Assembly (NCBI GenBank): GCA_004335635.1 | Contig: QAXH01000088.1 | Location: 1-10,768 of the forward strand | DNA from: Chloromonas sp. AAM2 | Lineage: Eukaryota; Chlorophyta; Chlorophyceae; Chlamydomonadales; Chlamydomonadaceae | Direction: 5' to 3' | DNA: 10,768 bases | Part shown: piece after piece, positions 9,201-10,768 of the stretch | How positions within the stretch are numbered: position 1 is the first letter of the stretch | Layout of the letters: each line of letters opens with the position of its first letter | Notes under the pieces: model-generated | What the model was told of the DNA's origin: nothing | Databases searched by the model: none | What the model saw: only the letters and a program-made list of their open reading frames with translations | Made by a program: the position numbers and the translations under genes

Positions 9201-9296
9201 GATTTGTCATATGCAGAGGCGTCCCATCTCGCCATGGCTCTGGATTCATCCCCTGTGACACAGCATGCTGGTCTGCCTCAGGAGCTGACAGCCTGA
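3088..9296 (+). CDS. Glycoside hydrolase family 32 enzyme (beta-fructofuranosidase / invertase type), 12 exons
   Basis: Exons: 3088-3231, 3376-3407, 3610-3679, 3914-4032, 4327-4445, 4731-4832, 5077-5184, 5529-5810, 6046-6230, 6415-7581, 7936-8092, 8533-9296; they sum to 3249 bases (1082 residues) with all phases matching. GH32 enzymes hydrolyse or transfer fructosyl groups of sucrose or fructans. Family motifs appear in order: WVNDPN-G with the nucleophile Asp46, FFQ and WGHAVS, GCFSG (105-109), WRDP with the stabiliser Asp191, and VWECP with the acid/base Glu253. Then come [21 protein letters not shown], and the C-terminal beta-sandwich with [16 protein letters not shown] and [12 protein letters not shown]. 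No signal peptide or membrane segment is seen at the N-terminus ([18 protein letters not shown]), so the product may be cytosolic. Usual family length is about 450-650 residues; the excess comes from loop insertions, a large inter-domain insertion and a 200-residue tail. Substrate (sucrose or fructan) cannot be decided from sequence alone. Confidence 0.93.
3376..3407 (+). CDS. GH32 exon 2 (32-base microexon)
   Basis: After GCTTGCAG the exon encodes [10 protein letters not shown] and two bases of Val59, ending at CACGT before GTGAGT. The sequence continues NDPN-GPLYYNG-YH exactly as in GH32 proteins, and the next exon begins FFQ, so this tiny exon is secure. Confidence 0.9.
5185..5528 (+). other. 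GH32 intron 7
   Basis: A 344-base GT-AG intron (GTGAGC to GGCTACAG), phase 1 on both sides. Its last part stays open in the frame of exon 8, which makes the exon look longer upstream than it is. Nothing else is recognised. Confidence 0.8.
5529..5810 (+). CDS. GH32 exon 8: acid/base WECP motif plus a His/Gln-rich loop insertion
   Basis: The exon encodes residues 233-325. VWECP places the catalytic acid/base at Glu253. Between LLVELP and [19 protein letters not shown], where family members have a short loop, there is a roughly 45-residue low-complexity insertion rich in His, Gln, Ala, Glu and Arg (about 262-306). Motifs on both sides are intact, so the loop probably protrudes from the propeller surface. 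Confidence 0.88.
   Translation, partial: VGSWLVSCARDSRPTAQALCGSAHCWSSCHCSTSSMQPAHTTSRHDHSHTNTHEGHRKTQGTVVKRSSGERRGAALTSSASARMRAPTPHCTT
6046..6230 (+). CDS. GH32 exon 9: propeller blade with a Pro/Gly-rich loop
   Basis: After CCGCAG the exon opens with an Asp/Pro/Gly/Thr-rich insertion (about residues 327-357). It then gives [20 protein letters not shown] followed by [11 protein letters not shown], a strong GH32 match (the LDLGDxxYAPNT block). It exits in phase 0 at GTGAGT, and exon 10 continues [10 protein letters not shown]. Confidence 0.9.
6415..7581 (+). CDS. GH32 exon 10: end of the propeller, long insertion, start of the beta-sandwich
   Basis: This 389-codon exon (residues 388-776) begins with [15 protein letters not shown] and reaches the usual end of the catalytic module at [11 protein letters not shown] (457-467). 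Family-like sequence resumes clearly only at [20 protein letters not shown] (750 on). A possible island, [12 protein letters not shown] (about 666-677), resembles the first strand of the GH32 C-terminal domain. Everything between is unrelated to the family, rich in Ser, Pro, Gly, Gln and acidic residues, and open throughout. The donor GGAG then GTGCGT is phase 0 and joins to VVFEALDP in exon 11. Confidence 0.85.
6760..7242 (+). other. Candidate exitron inside GH32 exon 10
   Basis: A strong donor-like GTAAGC starts at 6760 after AACGGC, and CATCCCGCAG ends at 7242 before GTCACTGGG. Both borders fall exactly between codons, and the 483-base interval is a multiple of three with no stop. Removing it would shorten the protein by 161 residues to 921 and bring [12 protein letters not shown] closer to the propeller. 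It could equally be constitutive coding sequence with chance splice-like borders. Confidence 0.4.
7582..7935 (+). other. GH32 intron 10
   Basis: A 354-base intron (GTGCGT to CGTTGCAG), phase 0. Short open frames in it on both strands have no recognisable content. Confidence 0.8.
7936..8092 (+). CDS. GH32 exon 11: C-terminal beta-sandwich core
   Basis: After TTGCAG the exon encodes [19 protein letters not shown] and ends [15 protein letters not shown] plus one base, exiting at GTGGGT in phase 1. LDHSxLEVF is a signature of the GH32 C-terminal domain. The joint to exon 12 ([13 protein letters not shown]) matches family sequence. Confidence 0.92.
8093..8532 (+). other. GH32 intron 11
   Basis: The longest intron of the gene, 440 bases (GTGGGT to GCTGCACAG), phase 1. 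It contains a GGTTCGAAC that looks like a tRNA T-loop, but the flanking stem does not pair. No other element is seen. Confidence 0.8.
8533..9296 (+). CDS. GH32 exon 12: last beta-sandwich strands and a long C-terminal tail
   Basis: After GCTGCACAG the exon completes the sandwich ([29 protein letters not shown], to about residue 880). It then continues for about 200 codons to a TGA at 9294-9296. The tail is low-complexity: Gly, Ala, Ser, Asp and Gln are common, with a Gly-rich stretch ([19 protein letters not shown]) and an acidic aromatic patch ([15 protein letters not shown]). No known domain, transmembrane segment or retention signal is recognised in it. Confidence 0.85.
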
Positions 9297-9297
9297 C

Positions 9298-9340
9298 CAT
9301 TCATGGGGACGGCTCATCCAGCCAAGCCGCTGGGTTCTGG
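9298..9340 (+). repeat. Diverged direct repeat 1, copy A (in the GH32 3' UTR)
   Basis: This copy pairs with 9379-9420. The shared core is ACGGCTCA-CCAGCCA-GC-GCTGGG followed by CTGG or TGTGG, about 80 percent alike by eye. It begins immediately after the GH32 stop codon. Confidence 0.6.
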
Positions 9341-9372
9341 CCGCGGTACCAAACTTGATGGCTGTTATAGCC

Positions 9373-9377
9373 TGTAA
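9373..9377 (+). terminator. TGTAA polyadenylation signal of the GH32 gene
   Basis: TGTAA, the characteristic polyadenylation signal of chlorophyte nuclear genes, lies 77 bases after the stop codon, a typical distance. It implies a short 3' UTR ending near 9390, and it is one of the reasons for assigning the window to a green alga. Confidence 0.6.
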
Positions 9378-9378
9378 T

Positions 9379-9420
9379 CATTGATGGAACGGCTCAGCCA
9401 GCCAGGCTGCTGGGCTGTGG
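9379..9420 (+). repeat. Diverged direct repeat 1, copy B
   Basis: The second copy of the 42-43 base unit lies 81 bases downstream and starts two bases after the TGTAA signal. It suggests an old local tandem duplication. Confidence 0.6.
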
Positions 9421-9785
9421 GTTTGATACTATCATTCTGGAACAGCGATTGTGGCATAATCACCGGCTGTAGTAGGACTTGGTATTATACAGATGAGAGG
9501 CTGCAAGGTAGGGTGTTTTCAAGCACAGTGGTCAAACGTTGCGCCATTGCAAGAGCAATCAAGTTCCTCTCATTATATTGTCTCATTGGTTCTGTGCAGG
9601 ACAACAAGGGTTTGGGCTAGCTTGTAGAATGGGTACAGGAGGTTGGGATGGTACGGATTGATGTCAGCAGAGCAGTGAACTATCGTGTTTTGATGTGAGA
9701 GAGCAGGTGGAAAGCAAAAACTTAGGGTGTTTGAACTTCTAATGTGGCAAAAAAAATGTTTGCCAGTTCTGGCTGGGTCTGCACG

Positions 9786-9883
9786 CATGAGAATTCACTG
9801 CAGGACTGAGGCGCCCGGGCCTCAACTGTCAGGCTCCTCCTGGTTCATGGATGCATGTATGCATGATGAGAATTCGCACGGTT
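9786..9883 (+). repeat. Diverged direct repeat 2, copy A
   Basis: A unit of about 98 bases that recurs at 9983-10077. Landmarks in common order are CATGAG, TGCAGGACTG, CAGGCTCCT, TCATGGATG and GTATGCATGATGAG. Similarity is high in the 3' half and patchy in the middle. Confidence 0.65.
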
Positions 9884-9982
9884 ATAGAGCTGGGTCCAAG
9901 CCTGGCAAACTGGGCATGTCTCAAAACGGAACTCTGATTGTTTCAAGAGTTCCAGCTACGGTGGTATGGACTGGGCCTGCAT

Positions 9983-10077
9983 CATGAGCGCTCCTTGCAG
10001 GACTGGAGCGCCTGCGGCATGATATCCAGGCTCCTGGCTCATGGATGTGTGTATGCATGATGAGCATCCGTACGTTT
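9983..10077 (+). repeat. Diverged direct repeat 2, copy B
   Basis: The second copy starts 197 bases after the first, with small deletions (for example CTCCTGG against CTCCTCCTGG). No terminal inverted repeats or target duplications were recognised, so an ancient tandem duplication or a degenerate repeat family member fits better than an intact transposon. Confidence 0.65.
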
Positions 10078-10472
10078 CATGGATTGGTCAAATTAACCTG
10101 GTAAACTCAATAAACCTCAAGTCTGCTTCAGGCGGGCTTGCGCTGCAGGCGAGCTTGGCCACACTAACGAACTGAAAAGTGAAGGGCCTGAGTGGGCAAC
10201 CAACCAACTTTCTGTGCGCTTTGCTGTGAACCTTGTATGCATCTTGCACCGTTGGTATGTAGGTCGCATGTGTCTTAATTGTATGTAGGTCTGGTGATAC
10301 TTGGCATCAACGGTGTATGGTATGGAAGGCAGTGTACAACGGCTTCGTTGCCAGGGTTATGGACGTGCATGTTGCATAGGCATGTAGGTGGCTGGTGCAT
10401 TACTTAATGACGAAGGACAATTCGGAAGTCATGAATGGCAAGGGTCATGGTTCACAACAGCCTCAATCTCAA

Positions 10473-10681
10473 TCATGCCTCCAGGTGATTCTCAATCTGA
10501 ATCCAGAATGGGCAAGGAAACCATGCTTTGATGGCCAGTGCTCTACCGCATGTCTGGGGTCGCCTCAAATGGTACGGAAGGTACCTATGCCATCAGGCAA
10601 TGTACCTGGTAGCCTGCAAGCTCTTACCAGTGTAAGCTCGTGCATATCCTTTCTGGTGCGCTCCTCAACTGCTTCAAAGCA
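10473..10681 (-). CDS. Putative last two exons of a third gene entering from the right edge
   Basis: On the minus strand, an 8-T pyrimidine run and GGCACGGCCAG precede an 18-codon exon (10681-10628), CFEAVEERTRKDMHELTL, which ends at a consensus donor CTG then GTAAGA. A 131-base intron ends in a pyrimidine-rich tract and GATTCAG. The next exon (10496-10473) reads IENHLEA and then TGA in the matching phase. The peptide looks like the end of a charged helix or coiled coil. The upstream frame has a stop just before the acceptor, which favours a real exon border. I do not recognise the family. An alternative is that splicing does not occur and the frame reads on to a TGA about 22 codons later, or that this is chance. 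Confidence 0.4.
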
Positions 10682-10768
10682 CTGGCCGTGCCATGCAAAA
10701 AAAAGAAGCTGAGGATAGTGGGCAGGGGTTCATTGGCCATGCTTGCAAATTCACGTCTCCCTATGCCT

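Larger units (their letters stand above)
9421..10472. other. Probable intergenic DNA
   Basis: No supported gene in this 1.05 kb. Open frames are short and without family features, and consensus splice donors are absent. It holds the second direct repeat pair and a few short GTATGTAGGT repeats (10255 and 10281). If the right-edge minus-strand gene is real, its 3' UTR lies here. Confidence 0.55.

Noticed and set aside
9727..9987. 86-codon open frame on the plus strand
   Set aside because: It runs through one repeat copy and its spacer, and has no recognisable domain or coding features.
10247..10315. Inverted repeat CACCGTTG / CAACGGTG
   Set aside because: Arms are only eight bases with a 54-base loop, expected by chance in this length of DNA.
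10395..10712. 105-codon open frame on the plus strand
   Set aside because: It lies antisense to the putative minus-strand exons, shows no domain, and its end falls in an A-rich run that reads better as a polypyrimidine tract on the other strand.
1..10768. CRISPR array, insertion sequence, viral or bacterial operon content
   Set aside because: No regularly spaced repeats, transposase motifs or terminal inverted repeats were seen, and the intron-rich gene structure is eukaryotic.

Overview
This window looks like nuclear DNA of a green alga, most likely a chlorophyte. Base composition is moderately GC-rich. The genes are densely split by GT-AG introns of about 120 to 440 bases, with donors mostly GTGAGT, GTAAGT or close variants. 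A TGTAA motif, the usual chlorophyte polyadenylation signal, lies 77 bases after one stop codon. No bacterial operon structure, ribosome binding sites, RNA genes or CRISPR arrays were seen. All gene models below were built by hand from reading frame, splice consensus and phase agreement, because most exons are too short to appear as long open frames.

Left part (1-2779, minus strand): the 5' five exons of a gene for an RNA-binding or mRNA-processing type protein. It has an N-terminal helical PWI-like (Nab2/ZC3H14/RBM26-type) domain, then Ala/Pro/Gln-rich linkers, an acidic stretch, an Arg-Glu/Arg-Asp repeat and RS dipeptides. The gene runs off the left edge.

Middle (2780-3087): a 308-base divergent intergenic region between two start codons, the probable shared promoter.

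Centre (3088-9296, plus strand): a 12-exon gene for a glycoside hydrolase family 32 enzyme (beta-fructofuranosidase / invertase type). All splice phases agree and give a 1082-residue protein. All three catalytic carboxylates are present (Asp46, Asp191, Glu253). The protein is much longer than usual for the family. It has two smaller loop insertions, a roughly 280-residue insertion around the start of the C-terminal beta-sandwich, and a roughly 200-residue low-complexity tail. Part of the large insertion is flanked by good in-phase splice sites and could be an exitron (an intron inside a coding exon that is optionally removed).

Right part (9297-10768): the 3' end of the GH32 gene, then non-coding DNA with two pairs of diverged direct repeats. 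At the far right edge are two small putative exons on the minus strand that may be the 3' end of a third, convergent gene.

The two well-supported genes have unrelated jobs, RNA metabolism and fructoside hydrolysis. Nothing suggests they work together beyond sharing an intergenic region.
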